Positions 36,774 through 45,930 of a DNA stretch of 64,000 nucleotides are shown piece by piece. The position numbers were made by a program, and so were the translations under genes. Every line of letters begins with the position of its first letter. Position 1 is the first letter of the stretch. The notes beneath the pieces were generated by a model. The model ran no database searches. It was not told the origin of the DNA and was given only the letters and a program-made list of their open reading frames with translations. The DNA comes from Clostridiales bacterium UBA4039 (GTDB taxonomy: Bacteria; Bacillota; Clostridia; Lachnospirales; Vallitaleaceae), in contig DGAD01000055.1 of assembly GCA_002382805.1 (NCBI GenBank), positions 15,385-79,384 of the forward strand, read 5' to 3'.

Positions 36774-38405
36774 CTACCTTTCGCTTTGTACCACTGTTGT
36801 TTGATGTCGTTTTGGTATGAACATCTGCTTAAACCCTGAGGGGGAATAGTTTTGTCCATAACCTAAGTCTTCAACTTCTCCCTGAATTGTTCCTGTCTCT
36901 TCATCTATCGACAACGTTACTTTTATCTGTGTTTGACCACGAGGTCTACGTGGTAAGCCGGCAACTTCTACATCACCTATGACACTACATCCATCCACAC
37001 CCTTATCCTTATGGATGCGCTCAAGTATTCGCACCGATAGATGTGTCATATCCTCTTGCGTCTCTCCATCAATGGTAAATATTTGGGCACGACGTGCTAA
37101 TCGATATGGAGTCCCTCGACTAATCATTGTATAGAATGTTCTAACTGCATCCACTTCAATCTCAAAACCTATATCATGAGGTACGCACACTTCAAAATTC
37201 ATATATTGTCGTCCTGTTGTAAGCTCCGTCTGCGTATGCACGCCCATTTTCATCGCTGCATAAATAGTTGCCCCCAAGGATATATCTAACGCGGGACGGT
37301 CTGTGACATAAATTTTTTCTTGATCTTGAAAAAGATGAATCATCATTTTTTTGACCCAAGGCATTTGAGAGGAACCACCTGTCAAAAGAATCCGATCAAC
37401 ATCTTCTGGCTTTATGGCTCCTTGATACGCTTCTTGTAATGTTTTTACAACAAACAGTTTCGTCTTATCTATAAAGGCTTGCCCAACCCTCTCTAAATCT
37501 TCTCGCGTCATACTCAGTACAAAAGGAGGTACACAAAATGCAAAGGGTACACGTACTTTTTGAGTGCCTGATAATCGTTCTTTTGTCTCACGAGCACGCA
37601 TCTTTATTTCCGCATGATTTTCCTTGGAAAGCGTCTCTATTGGATGCCCTTTATCTCGAATACACTGCAAGAAATAGTCATACAAAAGCGCATCAAGAAT
37701 ATCTCCACCATGCTTAGCTTGTCCTCCTTCACTCAGCACTTTTAGTGTTTGCTCACGCGCACTTACCTGCTCAACACCAAACAACGTAATATCCAGCGTT
37801 CCACCGCCAAAATCAAAAACCATAACCTTCTCTCCTGAATTAAACGGATGGTGATAGCTATAGGTCAATGCCGCCGCTTTAGGTTCTTCAATTAGGCATA
37901 TGAGTTCATCTTGAATCCCTGCAAGTTGACACGCACTAATCGTTGCCTTCTTTGCCGCATCGTCAAAATCATACGGTACGGAAACAACAATTCCGGCTAT
38001 TGAACTTTTAGGGTTCATACTTTTAATTTGATTAAAAAGCGCACGTAGAACCATGGCTGATAATTCTTCTGGGGAAAATGATTGACTATTGAGCACGATG
38101 GGTTGATTGGTTCCCATAAAACTTTTAATCGACATTGCTGTTGCTTCTGGAAAAATGACATAGGTATTGAGCGCTTCTGTCCCAACAATCCACTCCTCAT
38201 CTAACTCTTCTTTTCGATACTGAATAACACAAGGTAAGGGAATTTTTCCAAAACCATTACTCATATCTATCGGTTCAGGTGTATGCTTTTGTTGGTGCCA
38301 ATAACTAATCACAGAGTGTGTCGTTCCCAAATCAATACCCAGTATATATAGATCTTCATCTAATCCTTGTTCTTCAATTATTTTTTTATACTGTTCAATA
38401 CTCAT
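36774..38405 (-). CDS. Hsp70 paralogue (DnaK-like, short C-terminus)
   Basis: The 543-residue product keeps the Hsp70 ATPase loops GIDLGTTHS (23-31), DFGGGTLD (198-205) and LLTGGSSQMPWVKK (near 345). A beta-sandwich substrate-binding domain follows to the end. The normal helical lid and EEVD-like tail are absent. A 20-residue N-terminal extension precedes the first loop. It overlaps the degenerate Hsp70 gene by 11 bp and is followed by the Hsp70-VWA gene. It is not the housekeeping dnaK: there is no grpE-dnaK-dnaJ arrangement and the sequence is divergent. Confidence 0.88.
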   Translation of the reverse strand: MSIEQYKKIIEEQGLDEDLYILGIDLGTTHSVISYWHQQKHTPEPIDMSNGFGKIPLPCVIQYRKEELDEEWIVGTEALNTYVIFPEATAMSIKSFMGTNQPIVLNSQSFSPEELSAMVLRALFNQIKSMNPKSSIAGIVVSVPYDFDDAAKKATISACQLAGIQDELICLIEEPKAAALTYSYHHPFNSGEKVMVFDFGGGTLDITLFGVEQVSAREQTLKVLSEGGQAKHGGDILDALLYDYFLQCIRDKGHPIETLSKENHAEIKMRARETKERLSGTQKVRVPFAFCVPPFVLSMTREDLERVGQAFIDKTKLFVVKTLQEAYQGAIKPEDVDRILLTGGSSQMPWVKKMMIHLFQDQEKIYVTDRPALDISLGATIYAAMKMGVHTQTELTTGRQYMNFEVCVPHDIGFEIEVDAVRTFYTMISRGTPYRLARRAQIFTIDGETQEDMTHLSVRILERIHKDKGVDGCSVIGDVEVAGLPRRPRGQTQIKVTLSIDEETGTIQGEVEDLGYGQNYSPSGFKQMFIPKRHQTTVVQSER

Positions 38406-39633
38406 AGTTCACCTCTTTGATCTGTCCTTCAATACTGATCTCCAACGTCATCGTTACATATGTTGTCGCATGCTTTGGATATATATATAAATTAAACAGA
38501 TGGGACTCTTGCATATTATCATCATATTTTACAAAAGGGACACTTCGTTGATAATCGGTCAAAATTAGTTCAATAACATAACGCTTTTGATATATCTGTC
38601 CCGGTCGAATAAAAACAATACGTCGTCTATTTTGATCAATGATTCCATAGCCCCAATGTGTCTTTGTGCTCGTACACAAATCGCCGTTATGTGTATCTCG
38701 ATAATTCAAGAATGCTTTAGCCCCTATAAAAAGCATATGTTCATCATATTGGTATCTTCCATCATCCATGAGTTTTTGCCAAAAAATCTCCTGGTTATAT
38801 CCCCCACTAATGATGCTCTGGGTTAGTTCACTATTCAATGCTATTGTATTTTTTTGAACCCATTGTTCAAAAAACACAATAAACTCTGCATACGTAATCG
38901 TTATCTTTTTGGGAGGATAATAAATGGATGTATATAAATTCACATCTTGCTTCGATTGAACTTGACGATATAAAAGCATCTTCTGATCATTATATGTCTG
39001 CTCAATGCGCTGTAAATCAATCTCCTTATTATATATCTTTCTATGTGCAGCTTGAATCGTTTGAAGATAGAACTGATCAATCGCTTCAAGTGCCGTGGGT
39101 CTTTGTATTATTTCATCGACATATTCTTTCTCCAAATCGTCTTTTACAAAGTGAAAATGCATACTTTTTGTACTATTAAAATAGGTCAGCCATGCATCGT
39201 TAAGGCCTTGATCGTAACCATAACCTACAAGTGCTTGTTTTAAAGAAATCCATTGAATTTGTATGCTATTTTGCTCTGCTAATTTTTTTTGAACACTTTG
39301 ACAGTGTTTTGCAGAAAATCCAGCGCCATTCATGAGAATAAGGGATGTTACTATATCTCCATGATATTGTTGCAAGATTTTATAAAGACAGTGCTGAATA
39401 AAATCAGCCGTCCATTCAGGGGTAAGCCCTGCCCAAACCGCATTCTCAAACGTATCTGCTTCTTCTCCACAAACGACTGCATCTTCATCTTCAATATACG
39501 CTATTTTAAGAGGGATCTGCATTGATCCATATCCACCGGTTAAGTCGATATATTCTAAGTTCTCCCCAAAATAATCACCAATAGCGAATGCGCTTTTGTT
39601 CTCGCCCAATTCCATCCATACTGTAGCCTTCAT
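38395..39633 (-). CDS. Degenerate Hsp70-like protein without ATP-binding loops
   Basis: The 412-residue product keeps the outline of an Hsp70. IPLKIAYIEDEDAVVCGEEA corresponds to the PSVV-GTEA strand, and LTQSIISGGYNQEIFWQKLM to the adenosine-motif helix. A final beta-rich part (about 350-412) looks like a substrate-binding domain. It lacks the GxDLGTTxS and DFGGGTxD phosphate loops; the first strand reads WMELGENKSAF. It is therefore probably not an ATPase. SD ATAGGAG. It lies between the GrpE-like gene and an Hsp70 gene. A possible match to an uncharacterised clostridial DUF family (DUF5716?) is a recollection only. Confidence 0.7.
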   Translation of the reverse strand: MKATVWMELGENKSAFAIGDYFGENLEYIDLTGGYGSMQIPLKIAYIEDEDAVVCGEEADTFENAVWAGLTPEWTADFIQHCLYKILQQYHGDIVTSLILMNGAGFSAKHCQSVQKKLAEQNSIQIQWISLKQALVGYGYDQGLNDAWLTYFNSTKSMHFHFVKDDLEKEYVDEIIQRPTALEAIDQFYLQTIQAAHRKIYNKEIDLQRIEQTYNDQKMLLYRQVQSKQDVNLYTSIYYPPKKITITYAEFIVFFEQWVQKNTIALNSELTQSIISGGYNQEIFWQKLMDDGRYQYDEHMLFIGAKAFLNYRDTHNGDLCTSTKTHWGYGIIDQNRRRIVFIRPGQIYQKRYVIELILTDYQRSVPFVKYDDNMQESHLFNLYIYPKHATTYVTMTLEISIEGQIKEVNYEY

Positions 39634-39641
39634 ATCATCTC

Positions 39642-41354
39642 CTATTTTGCTGCGACAACACTTGCACGTGTGATAATACGATCTTGTATTGAAAAACCAC
39701 TATTTTTAGTGCGTATAATCTGACCTTTGTTAAAGTCAGAGGATTCTTCAACAAGTATAACTTCATGTATCTTCCCATTGAATTTTTCTCCAGCTTGAGG
39801 ATAAATTCTCTCGATTTGATACTTTTTTAAGTCCCCAATCATTTTGTCAAATAATTGACAGATTTGTATTCCAAAAGTCTGGACTAACTCCTGTTCGTCT
39901 TCCATAATACGAGTAATCGACTGCTCTATAATATCTTCAAAACTTTTGATTTCGAACAAGATATCTTTATTTAAATGTCTGATTTCACCTTCATAGGCTT
40001 CATCCATGGTCTGTAAAACCATTTTATCAAACCGTGCTTGAACCCGTTCAAAGTCCTTACTATCGCCTTGTATTGCTTCTTCTAAGTAATCCGCACATTT
40101 TTTTTCAAATTCTTTTCGAAATCCAAGCATCCTATTGGCCACGTCCAGCTGATTGGTTTTTCGCTCCATTTGAAAATCTTCGTTTTTTTCTTTGATGACA
40201 TCATACTTAAGCATTAAAGTATCAATGACCCCTTTAATAATATTTTGATGATGCTCTGTTTGAACCTGATCATAGTCTGTCACTTGTATTTTAGCTAATG
40301 TAGTTCCCATGTGCTCAATTAATCGAAAGCAAATAAGCTCAAACGGATGGCTGATACGTTTAAAATCATTGATTGCTTTTGTACTGACTTTGACGAGTTC
40401 ATCGTTGACATGCATTAAGAACAAATCAATCGTGTTTTGCTTATTCGCTTCAACACCATCCATCAATGTTGACAATTTGGAATTATTCATAATATTTTTT
40501 TCGATAATATTTTCAATGTTTTTTATTTTAAAATTGTATTCAACTTCATCGCATTGTTTAATCGATTGTTCACTCTCTTCTATCGCTTCACAAATGGACG
40601 TATAGGTATGGCGAAGTGGCCAAATAAATTGATGGGTCAGTGTCTCTAAAGGTTCTTGTGAATCATCTGAATCACTATTTGAGTCAATATTCGAGTCAAT
40701 ATTTAGGTCAATATGAATAAAACTTTCAAGTATATTTTTTTGCTCATGAAGGATTTTTATATACTCAATTAGATCTGACCGCTTTTCATAATTATTGATC
40801 TCTTTTGCATGGTTTTCTACGATGCTTTTTAGGTTATGTTGCATTCCCGAATACGCATCTAGAACAAATGCTTTTAAAATATTTTTGTAGTCATTATATG
40901 TACTTATGGGAAGTTTAAACTCTTTAATCGCCTCGTCACGTAAACTCTTTAGAGCTTCTTGTGATTTCAGCAAAACCAGCGATTCAATTAATGTACGTTC
41001 ATATTCCAAAGGATTTTCACGTTCAGCAAAAAAAGATTCTCTCTGATCTTCCAATACATCATAAATCATTTTAATAATTTCAAGGCTTTCCATATCTTCA
41101 ATATGGTCTAAGTTTTGTGTTAAATAGGTTGTATAACATGATTTTATCTCTTGTATGACATCGTATACTTTTTCCGTGTTTTTTAGCTGGTTAATATTTT
41201 CTATATAGAGTTTAACCTGAAGTAATATTCGTGATATCATTTGATCAAAAGCTACCTTAAGGACATCTATGCATCGATCTTCCATTTGATTATGGTTTAA
41301 GACATATTCTAATACAACTTTTTCAATTTGTTTTTCTTCAATAAATCTATACAT
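39642..41354 (-). CDS. Long helical protein with a C-terminal GrpE head domain
   Basis: The product is about 570 residues from the ATG at 41354, chosen for GAGG 5 nt upstream; ATGs at 41381 and 41372 would overlap the previous gene. Residues 1-500 are mostly charged helix and coiled coil. The last 60 or so match the GrpE beta-head: ERIYPQAGEKFNGKIHEV followed by IIRTKNSGFSIQDRIITRASVVAAK-type residues, like GrpE's GYxLxxRxIRPAxVxVAK. Canonical GrpE is about 190 residues. The context with three Hsp70 genes supports a role as their nucleotide exchange factor. Near residue 215 it contains a NIDS repeat. Confidence 0.75.
   Translation of the reverse strand: MYRFIEEKQIEKVVLEYVLNHNQMEDRCIDVLKVAFDQMISRILLQVKLYIENINQLKNTEKVYDVIQEIKSCYTTYLTQNLDHIEDMESLEIIKMIYDVLEDQRESFFAERENPLEYERTLIESLVLLKSQEALKSLRDEAIKEFKLPISTYNDYKNILKAFVLDAYSGMQHNLKSIVENHAKEINNYEKRSDLIEYIKILHEQKNILESFIHIDLNIDSNIDSNSDSDDSQEPLETLTHQFIWPLRHTYTSICEAIEESEQSIKQCDEVEYNFKIKNIENIIEKNIMNNSKLSTLMDGVEANKQNTIDLFLMHVNDELVKVSTKAINDFKRISHPFELICFRLIEHMGTTLAKIQVTDYDQVQTEHHQNIIKGVIDTLMLKYDVIKEKNEDFQMERKTNQLDVANRMLGFRKEFEKKCADYLEEAIQGDSKDFERVQARFDKMVLQTMDEAYEGEIRHLNKDILFEIKSFEDIIEQSITRIMEDEQELVQTFGIQICQLFDKMIGDLKKYQIERIYPQAGEKFNGKIHEVILVEESSDFNKGQIIRTKNSGFSIQDRIITRASVVAAK
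40669..40716 (-). repeat. In-frame 12-bp tandem repeat in the GrpE-head gene
   Basis: About four copies of a 12-bp unit (GAGTCAATATTC and variants) encode NIDS/NSDS-like units in an Asp/Ser/Asn-rich linker between helical regions. Confidence 0.7.
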
Positions 41355-41361
41355 ACATTCC

Positions 41362-43041
41362 TCACTTTCCATACAATTCATCGACAGTCAGTACAGTTGA
41401 GATTCCTTCTGTATCTACAGACCAAGCTTCAACCATTAACATGTTGTCTTGATTTAATTTGAATTGAATACGGATTTTTTCTTCGCCTTTGGCTTTGGGT
41501 GGGATATTTCTTAGTGTTGTCCCTGTCAGGCGTCGCATACTTTGTTCATAGACAAACTTTCGCTTATTTTCATTGGGTTCTAAGTCTTCATATACAATAA
41601 TAGCCATACTTGTTAATCCATCATAATTTGTCTCAAATGTGTAGGGTGCTTCAACAATGAGTCCGTCATCAGGTATCTCCATATCACGTTGTATAATCTC
41701 AAGATAACGTCTCCCAGCCATTTCAATCCCTAATGAATGAATTGTCTTTTCATAGACTTTGGGTCCTTTTGTTGAAGGAAGCATAATTTGATGACAATAA
41801 TGCGCCGCACCTTGGGATATGCTTAATGCCGGGCTTATCTTTGACCGATAAGGCTCTTGCTGAAAATACGCTTGGATTTTTTCTTCTACAATAGGCAATG
41901 CTGATGAACCGCCAACCAAAAAAATATCGGTGATGTCCGCTGCTTCAATATGTCCGTTAACCAAACACTTTCTCACACTGTCCATAGTACGTTCTACAAG
42001 CGTATATACTGACACATCTTGCATGCGTTCAAATACATATGTCGAGTCATCTAGCTGATGCTTACGCTGATGGGCATAAAACATCTCCCGATTAATCTCA
42101 AACTGTATATTAACAGGCACGGGGGTTTGAATAAATGGTGCTAATACAACTTTTGCTTTTTGCGTTGTTGACAATTTTTCTTTAACTTGGTTTGCAACAT
42201 GCTTCATGCGAATAATCGCCATTTTTTTGTCTTGAACCGCAAGTCCATCGTCTGTCTCAAAGTTATACAAATCAATGGTATGATGCGTTTGTTCTAAAAA
42301 ATGTTCATAAATCAAATCCACCATGAGCTGGTCTATATCATTACCTCCCAAGTAATTGTCTCCATAGGTACTTAGAATGGAAATATTAGGTTCATCTTCC
42401 GCTTCTTCTTGGCGAATATCTAAGACGCATGCATCAAAGGTTCCGCCTCCAAAGTCATAAACCAGCACTTTTTTATTTTTTGAGGATGTTGTGGCATATT
42501 GTATTGCAGCTGCTGCAGGTTCTAATCGTAAATACACATTATCTTCATCAAACCCTGCCATTACTGCCGCTTTTTTCATCTTTCTCTTTTGTTTATCGGT
42601 TGAGTTGGCCGGAACAGTAATAACACAACCTGAAAAAACTCCGAAAATATTTAATGTATCTCGAATATACTCGTCTGCTTGGGATTTTAAATAGCCAAGA
42701 ATCTCTGCAACAATCGTTTCCGGCAAGAAACTATAACGGTCTTTATCACAATAAATCTCAATGGGTTCATCCGACTCCAGCTTACGCTTAATGGATGTTA
42801 CCGTACTTTCGGGGTAAATTACAGCGGACTCTTTCGCTTCTAGACCAAATATTCGGTCAAGCTCTCCTGTTACTGCATTTTTTTCAAATTGAATAACCGA
42901 AGGAAACACGGTGTATCCATCAATTTTTAGGGTATGGACTTCATCTTCATCATAATGGTATATACTCACAACAGAATTCGTCGTTCCAAAGTCAATGCCC
43001 ATATATAACCCTTTATTAAGTTCTAAACTTAGGACTCCCAC
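41362..43041 (-). CDS. Hsp70 paralogue (DnaK-like)
   Basis: The 559-residue product starts at GTG 43041, with AAGGAGG 8 nt upstream. ATPase loops are intact: GIDFGTTNS (15-23), DFGGGTFD (196-203) and VGGSSALPIVEEKI. A substrate-binding beta domain occupies about residues 430-559. The helical lid is missing, as in the other paralogues here. It lies between the large unknown protein and the GrpE-head protein, so this Hsp70 and its probable exchange factor are adjacent. Housekeeping DnaK is expected elsewhere. Confidence 0.9.
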   Translation of the reverse strand: MGVLSLELNKGLYMGIDFGTTNSVVSIYHYDEDEVHTLKIDGYTVFPSVIQFEKNAVTGELDRIFGLEAKESAVIYPESTVTSIKRKLESDEPIEIYCDKDRYSFLPETIVAEILGYLKSQADEYIRDTLNIFGVFSGCVITVPANSTDKQKRKMKKAAVMAGFDEDNVYLRLEPAAAAIQYATTSSKNKKVLVYDFGGGTFDACVLDIRQEEAEDEPNISILSTYGDNYLGGNDIDQLMVDLIYEHFLEQTHHTIDLYNFETDDGLAVQDKKMAIIRMKHVANQVKEKLSTTQKAKVVLAPFIQTPVPVNIQFEINREMFYAHQRKHQLDDSTYVFERMQDVSVYTLVERTMDSVRKCLVNGHIEAADITDIFLVGGSSALPIVEEKIQAYFQQEPYRSKISPALSISQGAAHYCHQIMLPSTKGPKVYEKTIHSLGIEMAGRRYLEIIQRDMEIPDDGLIVEAPYTFETNYDGLTSMAIIVYEDLEPNENKRKFVYEQSMRRLTGTTLRNIPPKAKGEEKIRIQFKLNQDNMLMVEAWSVDTEGISTVLTVDELYGK

Positions 43042-43059
43042 ATTTACAACCTCCTTGTT

Positions 43060-45858
43060 TTAAATACGGAATATTTTTTTTGTGTTATTACAATGCTCTA
43101 GGTATTCGTCAATGAGACCATATGTCCCCTGTCCATCGCCCACTTCCATTGCATATACAATGAAATCCAACTGTTGCTTTGGAACTTGTTCATATACAAT
43201 ATCTGAAACAACAACAATCGTCTTATGCTCGGATATTTTTTTTGTAATATAATATTCCATATATTCTCCATAGAATACAAATATCGGATGTACAAACAAT
43301 CCATAAGCTATATGCACCATATCTTGTACATGAAACACTTCATCTTCAGCATATCTACAATAAATTTTTATCTCATCAAAAGGCTCTCCATAATATTGTA
43401 TACTAGTCTCCAATGTTTTTCCACTCTTTTTACATGCCCAAGGAATCAATATGTTGCGTTTTATAAGTTCGTCTCGACAAGGGTGTTCTGGAAATATTTT
43501 TAACAAGGCGAGCAATAACCCATTATCAGGATTTTGTTCATCCGCATAGCACCCTTGAAGAATCTGAGCCTCTTCTTGATTAACATGAACATCGTCAATA
43601 AGTATTTGTTGACAAATGTTTTGGCAAAGCAATGGGCGAACTAACCTTTGCTCTTTGAATGTCAAATGTGCATAAATCTGCATTAATTGTTCATGGGACC
43701 GGTTTTGAAGAATTCCTTCTAAAAACGCCGTTAACGACATCGTATTTTTCATGTTTGCCTTATATGTATCATTATCAAGGAAGATAGGCAAAGAAACCTT
43801 TGATTGTTCATACCACTGTCTAGCCGGAGCATATATCAAGAGGATGCCTTCTGGCTTAATATTTGATTCTATACGTTCATAAAGGGCCTTATTCTGCACT
43901 TGTGTTATGCTGTCAAGCGTCACTTGAATAAGATATTCTAAAACCGATTGGCCTGTTGACGTCGTATAAAGATATTGAATAAACGTATCATCCAGCATCG
44001 CTTCTAATATATCGAAGTGTTCATCAAACATATGTGCATCGATGTGTGCAAGAATCTGTGTAGCTGAATACATATATTCCGTCTCATGGGTCATCTCTCG
44101 AAGATAAACTATGAGTTCTTGATATATTCTCGAAAATCGGCTAAAATCAATTACTTGCGCTTCTATCATCTTTCGATATATATATCCTTTTGCTTTCGTC
44201 GATAAATCTTTTATAAAAGTCATGTAACGCAACAGGCCAAAGTCAATTGGCTCGCCCAGTTGCGCTGCTGTTTCCACATAAAATCGGTCCAGATTTTTTA
44301 TATATCGCCCTTCACCTAAGCCTACTTTATAGTATTCTAAAGCAAGACCGTCATAACGCTGCTCCTCCATTGCTTTCTCACAGCATAAGTCCACCAAAGA
44401 AGGTGAAGGATATGTCTTATACAGTTGCATCAATAACCGACTTGATACATATTTGTTTTTACGTATCCACATCTTTTCCCGCCCCAAGAGGCGATGCGCC
44501 CATTGCTTCCCTAAGCATTTTTGGTTTAACGCCCATTGGATACACACTGCATAAAATTGATCATCCACCTCCACAAAAATCTCATGTTTGTTCAGGTAGT
44601 GCACTGCTTCAGCAAATAAAATTGCATATCTAGTTTTTTGTTTATATAACTGTCGATATATCAAATAACGATCAATTCCTTTTTCAAGGTAGCGGGTTTG
44701 AATTAATGTATTCAGACAATGACTGTCTTTTTTTATTTCATTCAATGTCAGATAGCGCTTACTGCTTTTCTTTTGTACTATCGTTTCAAAGACTAAAAAA
44801 ATCGGATAGTATGGATTTTTTTGAAAATAGTCATCGTATTTTCGGATGTACCTGGCTTCTTGTTCATAAGAACGCATGTCCCCCATATCCACTAGTGCCC
44901 ATAAATAAATTAAACGAAGATCAAAATCCAACTGATTAAAATTTAAGCAGCCTTTTATATGATTGGTAAAGCTAATCCATTCTTTTTTTGGCATTCTCTC
45001 TGTAAGAAGCATCAAAAACTGTCGCATGCATTGCACCCGAAGTTGCCGATGCATTTTACGATTTAGAACATTAATGGAGGTCTCATATAAGGGATAGGCT
45101 GTAATTATTGTTTTTATCTTCCGTTGTTGGGAAGGCGTATTTTCCCCATTCATATGAATCCGAAAAGCAATTTCTTCAAATGGTGTATCCTTAAAAACCA
45201 CACGCCCAATAATCTTATCCCATGCCGTTTGCTGAATATACCATTCTTGAGTCCATATATCTTTTAGATAAAATTCCGTATTTTTTGGGTGAATCAAATC
45301 ATGGTCCGATTCAATCATAATACTTTTCAGTTCACCCGCTCCATTAAATAATCGCAACTCTATAGCTTCCTCCAGGCTATAGGTCATCTTTTCAAAAAAA
45401 ATAGCCACATCATTTGAATGCTGTGTTTTTGTAGACATATTAATAATCTTTGTCTGGTGTTGGATTGCTTCTGTCTGGGTCACCTCACCAAATCTATCTA
45501 TACTTGTCTTGATTTGAAATTCAATGGTAGTGGCACCTCCTGGATAGTATAGGGTCACTTCTTCTTCATAACTATACCCAGGAAAAAGTTTTCCTCCATC
45601 AATTTCATATTGTATATAATTTGATGTCGGTTTTTTATCCACTTTCAGTTTTATAATTCCTTTTAACGTTCCCATGTATATCCATTGAAAAGATTCTAAA
45701 TATGGACGCACGTAAAATTCACCATAAAAGATTTGACCATTGTTTATGACAATCTCATTTCTTTTTGGTTCTACTTGAAGTTCAAACTTGGGATGTTTTA
45801 ATCCATAATTCGCAATGGCTAGCAAACATTCATCTTTTCTCATTCCACTCACATCCAT
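43060..45858 (-). CDS. Large beta/helical protein, first gene of the Hsp70 cluster
   Basis: The 932-residue product has no signal peptide and no clear transmembrane segment. The first 250 residues are beta-rich and look like tandem Ig-like or beta-sandwich modules (VINNGQIFYGEFYVRP; GGKLFPGYSYEEEVTLYYPGG). The rest is helical, with aromatic-rich repeats. I recognise no enzymatic motif. A link to clostridial DUF5717-type proteins is a recollection, not tested. It starts the operon about 25 nt from the predicted transcription start. Likely roles are client recognition or scaffold for the Hsp70 proteins. Confidence 0.65.
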   Translation of the reverse strand: MDVSGMRKDECLLAIANYGLKHPKFELQVEPKRNEIVINNGQIFYGEFYVRPYLESFQWIYMGTLKGIIKLKVDKKPTSNYIQYEIDGGKLFPGYSYEEEVTLYYPGGATTIEFQIKTSIDRFGEVTQTEAIQHQTKIINMSTKTQHSNDVAIFFEKMTYSLEEAIELRLFNGAGELKSIMIESDHDLIHPKNTEFYLKDIWTQEWYIQQTAWDKIIGRVVFKDTPFEEIAFRIHMNGENTPSQQRKIKTIITAYPLYETSINVLNRKMHRQLRVQCMRQFLMLLTERMPKKEWISFTNHIKGCLNFNQLDFDLRLIYLWALVDMGDMRSYEQEARYIRKYDDYFQKNPYYPIFLVFETIVQKKSSKRYLTLNEIKKDSHCLNTLIQTRYLEKGIDRYLIYRQLYKQKTRYAILFAEAVHYLNKHEIFVEVDDQFYAVCIQWALNQKCLGKQWAHRLLGREKMWIRKNKYVSSRLLMQLYKTYPSPSLVDLCCEKAMEEQRYDGLALEYYKVGLGEGRYIKNLDRFYVETAAQLGEPIDFGLLRYMTFIKDLSTKAKGYIYRKMIEAQVIDFSRFSRIYQELIVYLREMTHETEYMYSATQILAHIDAHMFDEHFDILEAMLDDTFIQYLYTTSTGQSVLEYLIQVTLDSITQVQNKALYERIESNIKPEGILLIYAPARQWYEQSKVSLPIFLDNDTYKANMKNTMSLTAFLEGILQNRSHEQLMQIYAHLTFKEQRLVRPLLCQNICQQILIDDVHVNQEEAQILQGCYADEQNPDNGLLLALLKIFPEHPCRDELIKRNILIPWACKKSGKTLETSIQYYGEPFDEIKIYCRYAEDEVFHVQDMVHIAYGLFVHPIFVFYGEYMEYYITKKISEHKTIVVVSDIVYEQVPKQQLDFIVYAMEVGDGQGTYGLIDEYLEHCNNTKKIFRI

Positions 45859-45883
45859 ACTAGATTTTTTTACCCTTTATCGT

Positions 45884-45919
45884 TATAATGATTATAGCAT
45901 ATTCACAAATTGTTTCCAA
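45884..45919 (-). promoter_or_regulatory. Promoter of the Hsp70-like operon
   Basis: On the minus strand TTGGAA (45919-45914), 17-nt spacer, extended -10 TGCTATAAT (TATAAT 45896-45891). The -10 box is part of the palindrome TATAATGATTATA, which also gives a TATAAT on the plus strand for the divergent aminotransferase gene. No CIRCE-type inverted repeat (TTAGCACTC-N9-GAGTGCTAA) is present. Confidence 0.65.
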
Positions 45920-45930
45920 AGGAGAACCTT

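Noticed and set aside
34677..43041. Housekeeping dnaK locus
   Set aside because: All copies lack a helical lid; there is no hrcA, dnaJ or standard grpE; the paralogues differ strongly from each other.
45859..45930. CIRCE/HrcA site for the Hsp70 cluster
   Set aside because: No TTAGCACTC-N9-GAGTGCTAA-like repeat is present.
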